NCBI GenBank assembly: GCA_964630665.1
Contig: CAZVVN010000022.1
Location: forward strand, 1-45,122
From: UBA9619 sp964630665
GTDB taxonomy: Bacteria; Pseudomonadota; Gammaproteobacteria; Arenicellales; UBA868
Direction of reading: 5' to 3'
DNA: 45,122 nucleotides
The notes below the pieces were generated by a model. It did not search any database. It was given only the letters and a program-made list of their open reading frames with translations, and was not told the origin of the DNA. The first letter of the stretch is position 1. Each line of letters starts with the position of its first letter. Below are positions 25,466 through 34,072 of this stretch, piece by piece. A program made the translations under genes and the position numbers.

Positions 25466-27013
25466 TTATTCGCAGGGATCAGTTTTTTCCGTTGACAGCA
25501 GGTCGCGTAGGGTGGTCTTGAGTATCTTACCGTAGTTGTTCTTCGGCAGTGACTTGAGAAACCGGTAGTGCTTCGGGCGCTTGAAACGGGTCATGTTCTC
25601 CAGACAGAAACGATCGAGATCCTTCTCGGTGGTATCCATTCCAGGTCGCTGGACTACAAACGCCACAACCTCCTCGCCCCAGTCGGCATGAATCCTGCCC
25701 ACCACCGAGACCTCGAGCACAGCGTCGTGTTGCAGCAGCACTTCCTCCACTTCCCGGGGGTAGATATTCGTGCCACCAGAGATAATCATGTCCTTGGTTC
25801 GGTCCTTGAGAGTGAGAAAACCTTCTTCACTGAGCACACCGACGTCACCCGTGTGGAGCCAGCCACCTTTGAGGGTCTGTGCTGATGCCTCGTGGTTCTC
25901 CCAGTAACCGTTCATGACCACATCCCCGCGGACGATGATCTCACCGGGCTCTCCCTGTGTCACGCGCCGGTCGTCCTCATCGACGATCCCGATCTCCACA
26001 TCGCTGCGCGGGATACCGACCGATGCCATACGCTCCAGAAACCTGGGCGAATCCCGATCTTCGTGCATCAGCTTCGACAAATACGTGATGGTCATGGGTG
26101 ATTCACCCTGGCCATAGATCTGCACCAGCCGGGGGCCGAAAATATCGAGCGCCTGCAGCAGGTCGTGGGTATACATCGGCCCGCCGCCGTAGATAATGGT
26201 GCGCAGATTGGCCAGCGCTGCCTCACTGAGCACATCAGCGCCCAGCAGGCGGACGATCATTGTCGGAGCAAAAAAGAACCCCGATCCGGGGTAGTTCTTC
26301 AGCAATTCGTTGATTTCCGCTGGATCAAATCCACTGCTTTCTGGAATGACCTGGTTGGCACCCTTGGCGAGGTGCGCAATGCCGTAGAGACCCGAGCCGT
26401 GAGAGAGCGGCGCCGAGTGGATGATGCTGTCCGTGGGACAGAGGCTCTCCAAGTCAGCGAAATAGCTCAGGGTCATTATCAGCAGGTTCCGATGCGACAG
26501 AACCGCCCCCTTGGGCCGGCCGGTGGTTCCGCTGGTGTAAAAGAGCCAGGCCGGATCAGCTGGATCGACGTCAACCAGCGCGACAGGGTCAACGCGGATC
26601 AACTGGTCATATTCAGGGCTGTCGACCGTGATTACTTCTCCGAGCATCCCGGCCACATTGCACAATGGTCCGACCGTTACCTCCAGATCACGATTGACCA
26701 TACACAGCCGGGTGCCTGAATTTTCGATGATATAGCTGATCTCGCGCTGGTGGAGTTTGGCGTTTATCGGTACGGCAACCAGACCTGCGTGCCATATCGC
26801 GTACAGCACTTCCGTAAATGCCGGGCAGTTGGTCATCACGATCCCAACCCTGTCGCCTTTGTCCAGACCAAACCGGCCAGTAAAACCGGCGGCGAGACGT
26901 TGTACCCGATCGCCGAGTGCAGCGTATGTCAGGCACAGTTGTGCACCGTGTGACACTGCTGGCGATGTGCCAAAGCTGCGTGCTGTTTTTTGCAGCAGGG
27001 CTGCTACATTCAT
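25466..27013 (-). CDS. AMP-forming acyl-CoA synthetase
   Basis: A 515-residue adenylate-forming ligase that activates a carboxylic acid with ATP and CoA. The P-loop is YTSGTTGRPKGAVLSH, followed by YGQGESPMTIT (A5-like), GWLHTGDVG, and KDRTKDMIISGGTNIYPREV for the hinge. The catalytic C-terminal Lys is in KNNYGKILKTTLRD. ATG at 27013 with GAGGG about 8 bases upstream is the right start; the frame is open to 27166 without family sequence. The substrate is probably a fatty, aromatic or short-chain acid and cannot be read from the binding pocket here. It is divergent from a thioesterase gene. Confidence 0.9.
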   Translation of the reverse strand: MNVAALLQKTARSFGTSPAVSHGAQLCLTYAALGDRVQRLAAGFTGRFGLDKGDRVGIVMTNCPAFTEVLYAIWHAGLVAVPINAKLHQREISYIIENSGTRLCMVNRDLEVTVGPLCNVAGMLGEVITVDSPEYDQLIRVDPVALVDVDPADPAWLFYTSGTTGRPKGAVLSHRNLLIMTLSYFADLESLCPTDSIIHSAPLSHGSGLYGIAHLAKGANQVIPESSGFDPAEINELLKNYPGSGFFFAPTMIVRLLGADVLSEAALANLRTIIYGGGPMYTHDLLQALDIFGPRLVQIYGQGESPMTITYLSKLMHEDRDSPRFLERMASVGIPRSDVEIGIVDEDDRRVTQGEPGEIIVRGDVVMNGYWENHEASAQTLKGGWLHTGDVGVLSEEGFLTLKDRTKDMIISGGTNIYPREVEEVLLQHDAVLEVSVVGRIHADWGEEVVAFVVQRPGMDTTEKDLDRFCLENMTRFKRPKHYRFLKSLPKNNYGKILKTTLRDLLSTEKTDPCE

Positions 27014-27154
27014 AGTCGGACCCTCGGATAAATGGCCACTACTTTTTGGTCCAAAGACCGATTTGAACACAGCCTGGGCCACCTTGCAGGATGAGTATTG
27101 CCGTATAACGCTACAATCACAGCGGCGGACCTGCCTTCCATAATTGGGGATAAA

Positions 27155-27634
27155 ATGCCGGTACAACAGTCTCTACAGGACCAATATTACTCGAGGGGCA
27201 CCTGCTTTGGCTGTGGACCCTGCAACGTAGAGGGCCTGCAGATCAAGTCCTACCCTAAAGACAAAGGTGTCACTGCCACCTGGACATCCTCCGAATTTCA
27301 TGGCAACGGGTTTGGATTCCTCAACGGGGGTATCATCTCAGCGCTACTGGACTGTCACTCCGCAGCCTGCATGATGAATGAGACGGTCGCGCGCTATGGT
27401 GTTTTCTGTGTTGATGATCTGGAACACTTCGACGACGACCACCCGGTTTACCTGACAAACCAGATCACGGTGACCTTCCACCGACCCGTGCTTCTCAACC
27501 AGGCAGTGGAGCTGTTCTCGGAGTGTTTATCCTGGAGTGAGATATCCTGTCGATACCACTCAGAACTCCGGTACCGGGGAAAACTCGCTGCCGAGGCAAA
27601 GGTCCTCTGGAAACGCTTCTACTCCAAACGCTGA
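27155..27634 (+). CDS. PaaI-type hotdog thioesterase
   Basis: A 159-residue hotdog-fold protein. CFGCGPCNVEGLQIKSY in the N-terminal part and GFLNGGIISALLDCHSAACM in the central helix are the hallmarks of the PaaI/YbaW-like group, with the catalytic Asp in LLDCHSA. ATG at 27155 follows GGGGA by 6 bases; an upstream in-frame start at 27098 would overlap the divergent promoter. It probably hydrolyses an aryl- or acyl-CoA, perhaps one made by the divergent CoA ligase. A small unknown gene follows after 14 bases. Confidence 0.85.
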   Translation: MPVQQSLQDQYYSRGTCFGCGPCNVEGLQIKSYPKDKGVTATWTSSEFHGNGFGFLNGGIISALLDCHSAACMMNETVARYGVFCVDDLEHFDDDHPVYLTNQITVTFHRPVLLNQAVELFSECLSWSEISCRYHSELRYRGKLAAEAKVLWKRFYSKR

Positions 27635-27648
27635 GCCGCCCTGACCCA

Positions 27649-27891
27649 ATGCCAGTTTTTGTACTTCAGTTTCAGATGACGTTCATTTACAACGGTACTT
27701 CCGGGAACGGTACCACCTTTTCGGGTGAAGTTGACATCGAAGCGAGTGGCCCCGACACCGCTCGCCGGAAACTCACGTCGGAACTCGCATTGAACGCATT
27801 GCAGCTCGCGCTCGAACAGGACACATCGTTCAATCACAACTACGACAACATTGACATAAAGATCCGGGGTGTCGAGGAGAAAATCCTGTGA
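27649..27891 (+). CDS. Small protein of unknown function
   Basis: An 80-residue protein that I do not recognise. It alternates as a short beta-strand region (VFVLQFQMTFIYNGT, TTFSGEVDIEASG), a helix (TARRKLTSELALNALQLALE), and a final strand ending in KIRGVEEKIL. There is no signal peptide or membrane segment. It lies 14 bases after the PaaI-type thioesterase gene and about 25 bases before the deiodinase-like gene, in the same direction, which supports a real gene. A second in-frame ATG is at 27676. Confidence 0.55.
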   Translation: MPVFVLQFQMTFIYNGTSGNGTTFSGEVDIEASGPDTARRKLTSELALNALQLALEQDTSFNHNYDNIDIKIRGVEEKIL

Positions 27892-27916
27892 CACAGCCAC
27901 CATGGGACCCAAGCAT

Positions 27917-28585
27917 ATGACAGAGCATCCTTTCTTACCCTACAGGCCCCGTTCCTATCCTGATCCCGAGATGGAACAACGCTCTGCGGCATTTCTTACC
28001 GAGATGAGAACGCGACGGACCGTTCGAGACTATTCGTCCCGAAAAATTCCACAAGTCGTCATCGAGAACGCCATCCGGGTCGCTGGCAGCGCGCCGAGTG
28101 GCGCCAACATGCAGCCCTGGCATTTTGTGCTCGTCACTCGGCAGGAGATCCGACAACGGATTCGGCAAGCAGCGGAAGCCGAAGAGCGCGAGTTCTATGG
28201 CCACAGGGCGTCACAAGAATGGCTGGACGCCCTGGCACCGCTGGGCACCAACGAACACAAACCCTTCCTGGAATCGGCGTCCTGCCTGATCGCAGTCTTC
28301 CTTAAGAAGTTCTCCCGAGATGGCCAAGGCCGCCGCCTTAAGAACTACTACACGTCAGAGTCGGTCGGAATTGCCACTGGCATGCTGATCACGGCCCTGC
28401 ATAATGCCGGGGTGGCTACCCTGACCCACACCCCCAGCCCTATGCGCTTTCTCAATGAGATTCTCAGCCGCCCTGCTGACGAGCGGCCATTCTTATTACT
28501 GGTGGCCGGCTTTGCGGCGGAGAATGCCACTGTTCCGGATATACAGCGTCACAACTTGAGTGAGATCCTGACCACTGTCGCCTAA
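27917..28585 (+). CDS. Iodotyrosine deiodinase-like nitroreductase-fold flavoprotein
   Basis: A 222-residue FMN protein of the nitroreductase superfamily. RRTVRDYS and AGSAPSGANMQPWHF are the FMN-binding blocks. Against human iodotyrosine deiodinase as I remember it, the halotyrosine-binding triad is present with identical spacing: E90, Y94 and K115 (human E157, Y161, K182). The LTHTP segment, with the Thr near flavin N5, and GRPADERPFLLL are also conserved, as is the ending (ATVPDIQRH, SEILTTV). It should reductively dehalogenate halotyrosines or related phenols. ATG 27917 has GGGA 9 bases upstream; ATG 27902 and GTG 27869 are in frame. Confidence 0.78.
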   Translation: MTEHPFLPYRPRSYPDPEMEQRSAAFLTEMRTRRTVRDYSSRKIPQVVIENAIRVAGSAPSGANMQPWHFVLVTRQEIRQRIRQAAEAEEREFYGHRASQEWLDALAPLGTNEHKPFLESASCLIAVFLKKFSRDGQGRRLKNYYTSESVGIATGMLITALHNAGVATLTHTPSPMRFLNEILSRPADERPFLLLVAGFAAENATVPDIQRHNLSEILTTVA

Positions 28586-28625
28586 CAGCGCTTGGGTACC
28601 GGCACACAGCAACAAGAACAGGCTG

Positions 28626-29285
28626 ATGATTGAAGAAATGCAGGTCTATTACGACCGGCGGGCCGAAATCTACGACGCGTCGATGGGGTATGACAATCCT
28701 GACACCGTTGCCCGGCTGCAGCCGGTGATCGACCATATCTGTGGTGTAATCACTGAGAGACAGGTACTCGAACTCGCCTGTGGTCCTTGTTTCTGGACCC
28801 AGTTCACCAGTCAACTGGCAGATTCTGTCGTGGCCTGTGATTTCAATCCGTCAACACTGGCACAGGCGCGCCTGAAAGACCTCCCCTGGGACAAGGTGTC
28901 CCTGCGCCAGGCAGACGCTTACGACCTCAAGGAGGTCGGGGGGCCGTTCAGTGCTGCCATGGCGGTGGACTGGCTGGCTCACGTGCCCTATTCCCGGATA
29001 CCGTCGTTTCTGGAAGGCGTGCATTCAGTACTGAGCAGCGATGCTCAGGTGGTCTTCTGTGACCAGCTTCCAAGGTCAGGCTCGGTAACCGGCGAATACG
29101 ATGCCGACGGCAATCTGATCGTGATGCGCCAGTTACCGGACGGCTCGCAGTACCGCGTTATCAAACATTACATGTCGGACGAGAAGATCCACCAGATCTT
29201 CAACCCATACGATGACTGCATAGAGATCAAACGCTTTCCGGACTGTCGGCGAATCGTCCTGTCGTACACAGTCAAGAACCGCTAG
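28626..29285 (+). CDS. Class I SAM-dependent methyltransferase
   Basis: A 219-residue protein with a class I Rossmann methyltransferase core. The N-terminal YYDRRAEIYD helix is common in small-molecule methyltransferases. Motif I is VLELACGPCFW, the acidic residue of motif II is in VACDFNPSTLAQARL, and motif III is RQADAYDL. VDWLAHVPYSRI and VFCDQLPR cover the substrate side. The substrate is unknown. It lies 40 bases after the deiodinase-like gene on the same strand, so the two may work together, for example on a phenolic compound; that link is only inferred. Confidence 0.85.
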   Translation: MIEEMQVYYDRRAEIYDASMGYDNPDTVARLQPVIDHICGVITERQVLELACGPCFWTQFTSQLADSVVACDFNPSTLAQARLKDLPWDKVSLRQADAYDLKEVGGPFSAAMAVDWLAHVPYSRIPSFLEGVHSVLSSDAQVVFCDQLPRSGSVTGEYDADGNLIVMRQLPDGSQYRVIKHYMSDEKIHQIFNPYDDCIEIKRFPDCRRIVLSYTVKNR

Positions 29286-29328
29286 GGCGATCGTACTTCC
29301 GGCAAGCTCTGTGATCGACCGTGTCGCC

Positions 29329-30192
29329 TTAAACCTTCGAGGTGGATGGTGTTTCGGCCAGCCGCCACATCTTGGGCGCTTTTCCACGTACTGAGACACG
29401 ACGCCCCTTGCGAACGTCTGGCCTGTAATCCCACATCGCAAAATGCTGGGTACTGCGATTGTCCCAGATCGCGACTGCATTCGGTGACCAGCGAAACCGG
29501 CACTGGAAGTCAGTCCGTTCGGCATGATCCAACAGGAACTTGAGCAATGCTCCGCCTTCTTCCGGCGGCAGGTCGTTGAGCTCCGCTGTGAACTCTCGAT
29601 TGACGTAAAGCGCAGGCCTGTGACTTCCATGGTGCCGTATCACGACCGGATGAACGGCCTCGGGGTAGCCCTGCTGGGGTTCGTGCAGTTCGTACTTGAA
29701 CAGGTGACGGTAACTCCATTCTCCCGAGTGCCGCGCGGTCATACCATCGAGCATCTGCTTCATACGTTGTGACAACGCTTCGTACGCTGCATACATGCAG
29801 GCAAAAAGGGTATCCCCTCCGGCTGGTGGGATCTCGTGCAACTGGAGTATTGAGACGTAAGGAGGTTCCTGTTCGCAGGAAACGTCCGAGTGCCATCGAT
29901 TTCCCGCGGCCACTTTGGTATCGCGGCCCGCTTCAATCTTCAGTATGCCGGGAAAATCTGATCCTCGGGGTGCTGCTGGGTGGACGTGAACAGGCCCGAA
30001 TGCACTAGCAAGATCAGTGTGCTCAGCCGGGGAAAGTTCTGGCTGATCGCGAAAGAATACCACCGAGTATTGATGCAGAACGTTCTCGATCTCCTGAATG
30101 AGATCGGCATCCGGGGCACTCAGATCTACCCCGGTGACTTCGGCGCCGATAAAAGGCGTCAAGGGAGAGATATCCAATTCAGTCGTCCACAT
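29329..30192 (-). CDS. TauD/TfdA-family Fe(II)/2-oxoglutarate dioxygenase
   Basis: A 287-residue non-haem iron dioxygenase. The HxD pair is in NRWHSDVSCEQEP (H101, D103 with the start used here), the distal His is in STQHFAMWDY, and the 2-oxoglutarate-binding Arg is in GRRVSVRG. The N-terminal GAEVTGVDLS and VVFFRDQ segments are typical. These enzymes hydroxylate sulfonates, ethers or amines and use 2-oxoglutarate; the substrate is unknown. ATG at 30192 is used; a TTG at 30210 adds six residues. A TRAP permease remnant lies just upstream on the same strand. Confidence 0.9.
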   Translation of the reverse strand: MWTTELDISPLTPFIGAEVTGVDLSAPDADLIQEIENVLHQYSVVFFRDQPELSPAEHTDLASAFGPVHVHPAAPRGSDFPGILKIEAGRDTKVAAGNRWHSDVSCEQEPPYVSILQLHEIPPAGGDTLFACMYAAYEALSQRMKQMLDGMTARHSGEWSYRHLFKYELHEPQQGYPEAVHPVVIRHHGSHRPALYVNREFTAELNDLPPEEGGALLKFLLDHAERTDFQCRFRWSPNAVAIWDNRSTQHFAMWDYRPDVRKGRRVSVRGKAPKMWRLAETPSTSKV

Positions 30193-30226
30193 CCATCGTT
30201 TACTCGTCAATGCCTGTTGGCGCCAG

Positions 30227-30415
30227 TTAAAAGAGATCCCGTGGTAGCCAGGTGGCCAGATTTGGCAACAGAATCATCAGCAGCCCATAGATAATGCCCA
30301 CCAAAACAAAAGCCGGTATTTCCCGGAAAGCCCTGTCCGGGCTGACCTTGACGACACCTGCCGCGGTGTACACACCGACGCACACCGGCGGCGTGAGCAT
30401 ACCAATTCCCGCAAA
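30227..30415 (-). pseudogene. TRAP transporter large permease (DctM) C-terminal remnant
   Basis: On the minus strand a reading frame ending at a TAA (30227-30229) gives FAGIGMLTPPVCVGVYTAAG, then VVKVSPDRAF, and a final hydrophobic helix ending NLATWLPRDLF. That matches the last two membrane segments of DctM-type permeases, including the conserved GMLTPP motif. The upstream part of the gene is absent and the frame is closed by a TGA near 30463. A different minus frame over the same bases (30277-30546) has hydrophobic residues but no family match. The rest of the 513-base stretch 30193-30705 holds nothing else I can name. Confidence 0.7.
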
Positions 30416-30705
30416 CCGGTCTTGAAATTCTTTACCACCGATAGAAAGACAACGATCTCAATCACAGCTTCTAGTTCAACGAAACCGGCTGCCAAGGTGT
30501 CGATGATTTCTCGGATTCCGGACAGCTGTTTGTTGGGATATGTCACAATAACAAAGCACTACCGCACAGTCTGAATTCTGCTGTCCGCAAACCTTTGCTT
30601 GAGATTTCTCGATGAAATGGGACGTGAAGCTCCTGTTCTGCGGTCAATCATAAACCGATGATGTTAGCATGCGCATCTGTTACTGGAACCAAACCTTCAG
30701 AACTC

Positions 30706-31032
30706 ATGGAAATCAATCAGGCCCAAAAAACCGTGGACGACTGGATCGCCGAATACGGCGTCAGATATTTCAACGAGCTGACCAACACAGTCATACTTAT
30801 GGAAGAAGTCGGCGAGGTTGCCCGGATCATCGCCCGTCGATTTGGTGAACAAAGCGAAAAGGAATCGGATACCAGCAAAGATCTTGGCGAAGAGATGGCT
30901 GATGTGCTTTTTGTGCTGATCTGCCTGGCCAATCAGACTGGAATCGATCTGGAGCGGTCTTTTACCCGCAACCTGGAGAACAAGACCAGGCGCGATTCAC
31001 TGCGTCACAAGCAGAACGAGAAGCTAAAGTAA
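30706..31032 (+). CDS. MazG-like nucleotide pyrophosphohydrolase
   Basis: A 108-residue all-alpha protein of the MazG/dUTPase-like NTP pyrophosphohydrolase superfamily. The metal-binding acidic motifs are MEEVGEVARII (ExxE) and DLGEEMADVLFVLICLA (ExxD). The N-terminus MEINQAQKTVDDWI is typical of the short MazG-like group. It probably hydrolyses a non-canonical or damaged nucleoside triphosphate. ATG at 30706 is chosen because the domain begins there; an upstream in-frame start at 30658 adds 16 unrelated residues. The metallo-hydrolase gene follows after 72 bases. Confidence 0.85.
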   Translation: MEINQAQKTVDDWIAEYGVRYFNELTNTVILMEEVGEVARIIARRFGEQSEKESDTSKDLGEEMADVLFVLICLANQTGIDLERSFTRNLENKTRRDSLRHKQNEKLK

Positions 31033-31104
31033 TTGACCGGCGGCAACGGTTTTACCCAGCGACCCCTGTGCTGATCCTACGGATTAAACCTCCACACCTG
31101 ACAA

Positions 31105-31746
31105 ATGCAATATCGAATCATTCCAGTCACGCCTTTTCAGCAGAATTGTTCACTGATCTGGTGCGAACGCTCACTGGAAGCCGCCATCGTCGATCCGGGC
31201 GGAGATCTGGACCGGCTCGAGTCAGCAGTGAGCGAAGCCGGCGTCACACTGAGCAAGATTCTGCTGACCCACACCCACATCGACCACGCCGGCGGCACGG
31301 CGGAACTCGCCCGTCGCCATGATCTTGCTATTGAAGGACCACAGGAGGAGGACCGTTTCTGGATCGAGTCATTGCCCGAACAGGCCGAGCGTTTCGGCTT
31401 TCCACCAGCGGAAGTTTTCGAACCCGACCGCTGGCTGAACCAGGATGAGTCTGTCACCGTCGGCACTGAACAACTACAGGTGCACTACTGTCCCGGACAC
31501 ACACCCGGTCACGTCGTATTTTTCAACGAAAACGATCGGGTGGCGATTGTCGGTGATGTGCTCTTTAAAGGCTCAGTGGGGCGCACAGATTTCCCGCGAG
31601 GTGATCACGCTACACTGATTGGCTCGATCCGTCAGCGCCTCTGGCCACTGGGTGACGACGTCACTTTCATTCCAGGCCATGGGCCCACTTCGACTTTTGG
31701 CGAGGAGCGATCCAGTAACCCGTTCGTCGGCGATCACGTGGTCTGA
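31105..31746 (+). CDS. MBL-fold hydrolase, glyoxalase II-like (YcbL-type)
   Basis: A 213-residue metallo-beta-lactamase-fold hydrolase. The metal site is LLTHTHIDHAGG (H56, H58, D60, H61), followed by HYCPGHTPGHVVF, IVGDVLFKGSVGRTDFP and a last His in FIPGHGPTS. The layout and length match the short YcbL-type glyoxalase II proteins, which hydrolyse S-lactoylglutathione or related thioesters. The ATG at 31105 begins at the first strand. It is convergent with the EamA gene. Confidence 0.9.
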   Translation: MQYRIIPVTPFQQNCSLIWCERSLEAAIVDPGGDLDRLESAVSEAGVTLSKILLTHTHIDHAGGTAELARRHDLAIEGPQEEDRFWIESLPEQAERFGFPPAEVFEPDRWLNQDESVTVGTEQLQVHYCPGHTPGHVVFFNENDRVAIVGDVLFKGSVGRTDFPRGDHATLIGSIRQRLWPLGDDVTFIPGHGPTSTFGEERSSNPFVGDHVV

Positions 31747-31858
31747 TCTAGAACTCCGGCTCAGACTTCCCTCCGCTCGTCATCGACCAAACCTGCCGAG
31801 ATCGAGCACACCAGCCTGGCACCCCGATCATCAAAGCTCACCGCATCCCTTCACTCTC

Positions 31859-32788
31859 TCACCCCTCCGGTCGCGATGTGGTCTTTGAACGCAGTTCCAG
31901 CATCGCCCGGACAACCACCGCCACAATAACCAGCGCACCACCCAGCAGTGTCCAGCGGGAAGGTACTTCATTTAAGAACAACCAGACCCAGATCGGCCCC
32001 AGAGCAAACTCCAACAGCATGAACAGGGTCAGTTCGGCCGCCGCGAGGTAGCGTGATGCGACGATGAAACAGACACTGGTAAATCCTGAAAGCACCCCTC
32101 CCCAGAGCAGGCACAGGAACAGGTCACTCTGTGAGATATCCAGCAGATCATCACGAGTAATACCAGCGACCATCATAATCAGTAGCGTGGAAACCAGCAG
32201 TGTCGGCAGCATGTTGACCTGACGCTTATGCCGGACAATGACCGTGTAGACAGCGAAACAAGAGGCCGTCAGTAACGCCATCAGATTACCGTAGATAGAA
32301 CCTGAACCGAATCCTTCGCCGAGCATGACGGTGATCCCGGTAAACGCCAGAATCATCGCAGCAATCGTTGCCCGGGCCGGACGCTCTCCGAGCACGACCC
32401 AGGCAAGCCCGGCTGCAAAGAAAGGAATGGCGCCCAGGACGAACAAAGTATTGGCGACAGTGGTGTGAGTCATCGACTGGAGAAATGAGATCGCGGCCAC
32501 CGTCAGCATCGCGCCGCCCAGCAGTCCCGACCAACCGATCCCGATCACGTGGGTAATCGCCATTCGACGGTAGCGCACGACCAGGATGAGTATCACCGCC
32601 ACGGTCAGTGACAGCGCGCGATAGAAATTCATCAGCATAGGATCGGTATCAAGATGCCGAACAATCAGCCCGGTAAAACTGATGACCACTGAACTCGAGA
32701 CCATCAGGCCGACGGCGTAGCCGTGCCTGGCTGTCGGCTGGGTGCCCGACGGGCGAGAGCCGCTACTCGTGAATTCCCGGTCGGTCAT
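31859..32788 (-). CDS. EamA-family (DMT superfamily) transporter
   Basis: A 309-residue membrane protein with about ten helices in two EamA repeats. FTGLIVRHLDTDPMLMNFYR in the first helix pair and ALGPIWVWLFLNEVPSRWTL in the second repeat are characteristic. The N-terminal 25 residues are hydrophilic and the C-terminus is short and basic. Substrate unknown. It shares little with the EamA protein at 9490-10404 beyond the fold, so this is not a recent duplicate. It is divergent from the 2-hydroxyacid dehydrogenase gene, with about 110 bases between them for both promoters. Confidence 0.88.
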   Translation of the reverse strand: MTDREFTSSGSRPSGTQPTARHGYAVGLMVSSSVVISFTGLIVRHLDTDPMLMNFYRALSLTVAVILILVVRYRRMAITHVIGIGWSGLLGGAMLTVAAISFLQSMTHTTVANTLFVLGAIPFFAAGLAWVVLGERPARATIAAMILAFTGITVMLGEGFGSGSIYGNLMALLTASCFAVYTVIVRHKRQVNMLPTLLVSTLLIMMVAGITRDDLLDISQSDLFLCLLWGGVLSGFTSVCFIVASRYLAAAELTLFMLLEFALGPIWVWLFLNEVPSRWTLLGGALVIVAVVVRAMLELRSKTTSRPEG

Positions 32789-32899
32789 AGACTAAAAGAT
32801 CTCATTTCTGGTTAAAAAGCTGTTTAGGGTTGACGACTGGATCAACTGTTCTTATGAATACCGGAATCCAGAAACTCTGATTCTGCACCAGGAGGTCGC

Positions 32900-33874
32900 G
32901 TGAAGAGTATTGTTTACCCGGATGCCGGCCAAGGCATCGAAGAGGTGCTCGCCGGCCGGCGGCGGAAAGATCTCGAAAGACTGGGTGACCTGAAGGTATT
33001 CTATGACACACCGCGAGATCACCAGGATTTTCTGGAGCGCGTGCGCGGCGCACATGCGCTGCTGGTCGGCTGGGCGCTGCCTATCGAGGTCATGACCCAG
33101 ACACCGACTCTAGAAGTTTTGTCATTTACCGGGACCGGAGCCGGAAATTTCATCGATCTCCCAGCCGCTGCGGCCCAGGGTATCACCGTGTGCAATTGTC
33201 CCGGTTATGCTGACAACACGGTCGCTGAACACACCTTTGCCCTGCTTCTGGCCACCGCCCGCCACCTGCCGCGATTTGATGCCGAGCTGCGCGACGGTCA
33301 CTGGAACCAGTCGCTGCTGGGGACTGAACTTCGGGGCAAGCGCCTTGGGTTAATCGGTTTTGGTGGCATCGCCCAGCGGGTTCGGCAACTGGCTGGTGCT
33401 TTCGGGATGCCGATCTGCGCCTGGACCCGCAGCCCAGACACCGAACGCGCCAGAGCACACGATGTGACGTTCGTGCCATTGGATGAACTGATCACGACCT
33501 CGGATATCGTCTCATTGCACGTCCCGCTGACCGACGATACACAGAACCTGATCGACCGGGCCCGACTGGCACAGATGAAGCCGGGCGTGATTCTCATCAA
33601 TACGGCCCGCGGCGAACTGGTCGACGAACCCGCTCTGATCGAAGCCCTGGCATCAGGCCATGTAAAAGCAGCTGGCCTTGACGTCTATTGCACCGAGCCG
33701 CTGCCTGCCGTACATCCGTTACTGACTCTCGAGAACGTGGTATTGAGCCCACACGTCGCCTATCACACCCCCGAGGCCAACGACGCGCTTTATGAGATCG
33801 CTGTAGAGAACATAGTCCGTTACTATGCCGGTGACCCGATCAATGTCGTTGCAAGCCCCGACTCGAAACAATAA
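32900..33874 (+). CDS. D-2-hydroxyacid dehydrogenase (NAD-binding)
   Basis: A 324-residue member of the D-isomer-specific 2-hydroxyacid dehydrogenase family. The Rossmann motif is GLIGFGGIAQR (150-160). The catalytic triad is complete: R237 in INTARGELVD, E266 in DVYCTEPLP, and H285 in LSPHVAYHTPE. It interconverts a 2-keto acid and a D-2-hydroxy acid; the substrate may be glyoxylate, hydroxypyruvate or a bulkier acid. GTG at 32900 with AGGAGG about 6 bases upstream fixes the start. There is no ACT or C-terminal extension. Confidence 0.92.
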   Translation: MKSIVYPDAGQGIEEVLAGRRRKDLERLGDLKVFYDTPRDHQDFLERVRGAHALLVGWALPIEVMTQTPTLEVLSFTGTGAGNFIDLPAAAAQGITVCNCPGYADNTVAEHTFALLLATARHLPRFDAELRDGHWNQSLLGTELRGKRLGLIGFGGIAQRVRQLAGAFGMPICAWTRSPDTERARAHDVTFVPLDELITTSDIVSLHVPLTDDTQNLIDRARLAQMKPGVILINTARGELVDEPALIEALASGHVKAAGLDVYCTEPLPAVHPLLTLENVVLSPHVAYHTPEANDALYEIAVENIVRYYAGDPINVVASPDSKQ

Positions 33875-33916
33875 GCGCCGTCTGAGTCAGCAGACCGGCC
33901 CTATTGTTACGCTCGG

Positions 33917-33943
33917 ACCGGACCTCGGCCTTCGAGGCCCGGT
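33917..33943 (-). terminator. 11-bp hairpin between convergent genes
   Basis: ACCGG, one base, CCTCG pair with CGAGG, one base, CCGGT around GCCTT. The unpaired position is A-C in plus-strand RNA but G-U in minus-strand RNA, so the stem is complete only for minus transcripts. No T run follows. It may end or protect the long minus-strand operon whose last gene stops at 34073. The rest of 33875-34072 shows no gene. Confidence 0.45.
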
Positions 33944-34072
33944 GGTTGCAAGGACTGTCAGCTGGTACTGCCACTAGGCAGGCGATTCGCCCACGCTCTC
34001 TACTGGGGCCGGCTTCAATTCACAGGTCTCTCAATATCCAAGGTCAGTGATCTTCTTTCGTTCTCCAGAATA

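Noticed and set aside
30277..30546. 89-codon minus-strand frame with a hydrophobic stretch
   Set aside because: Its second half overlaps the TRAP permease remnant in another frame. The hydrophobic first half could be a small TRAP subunit, but I could not support that.
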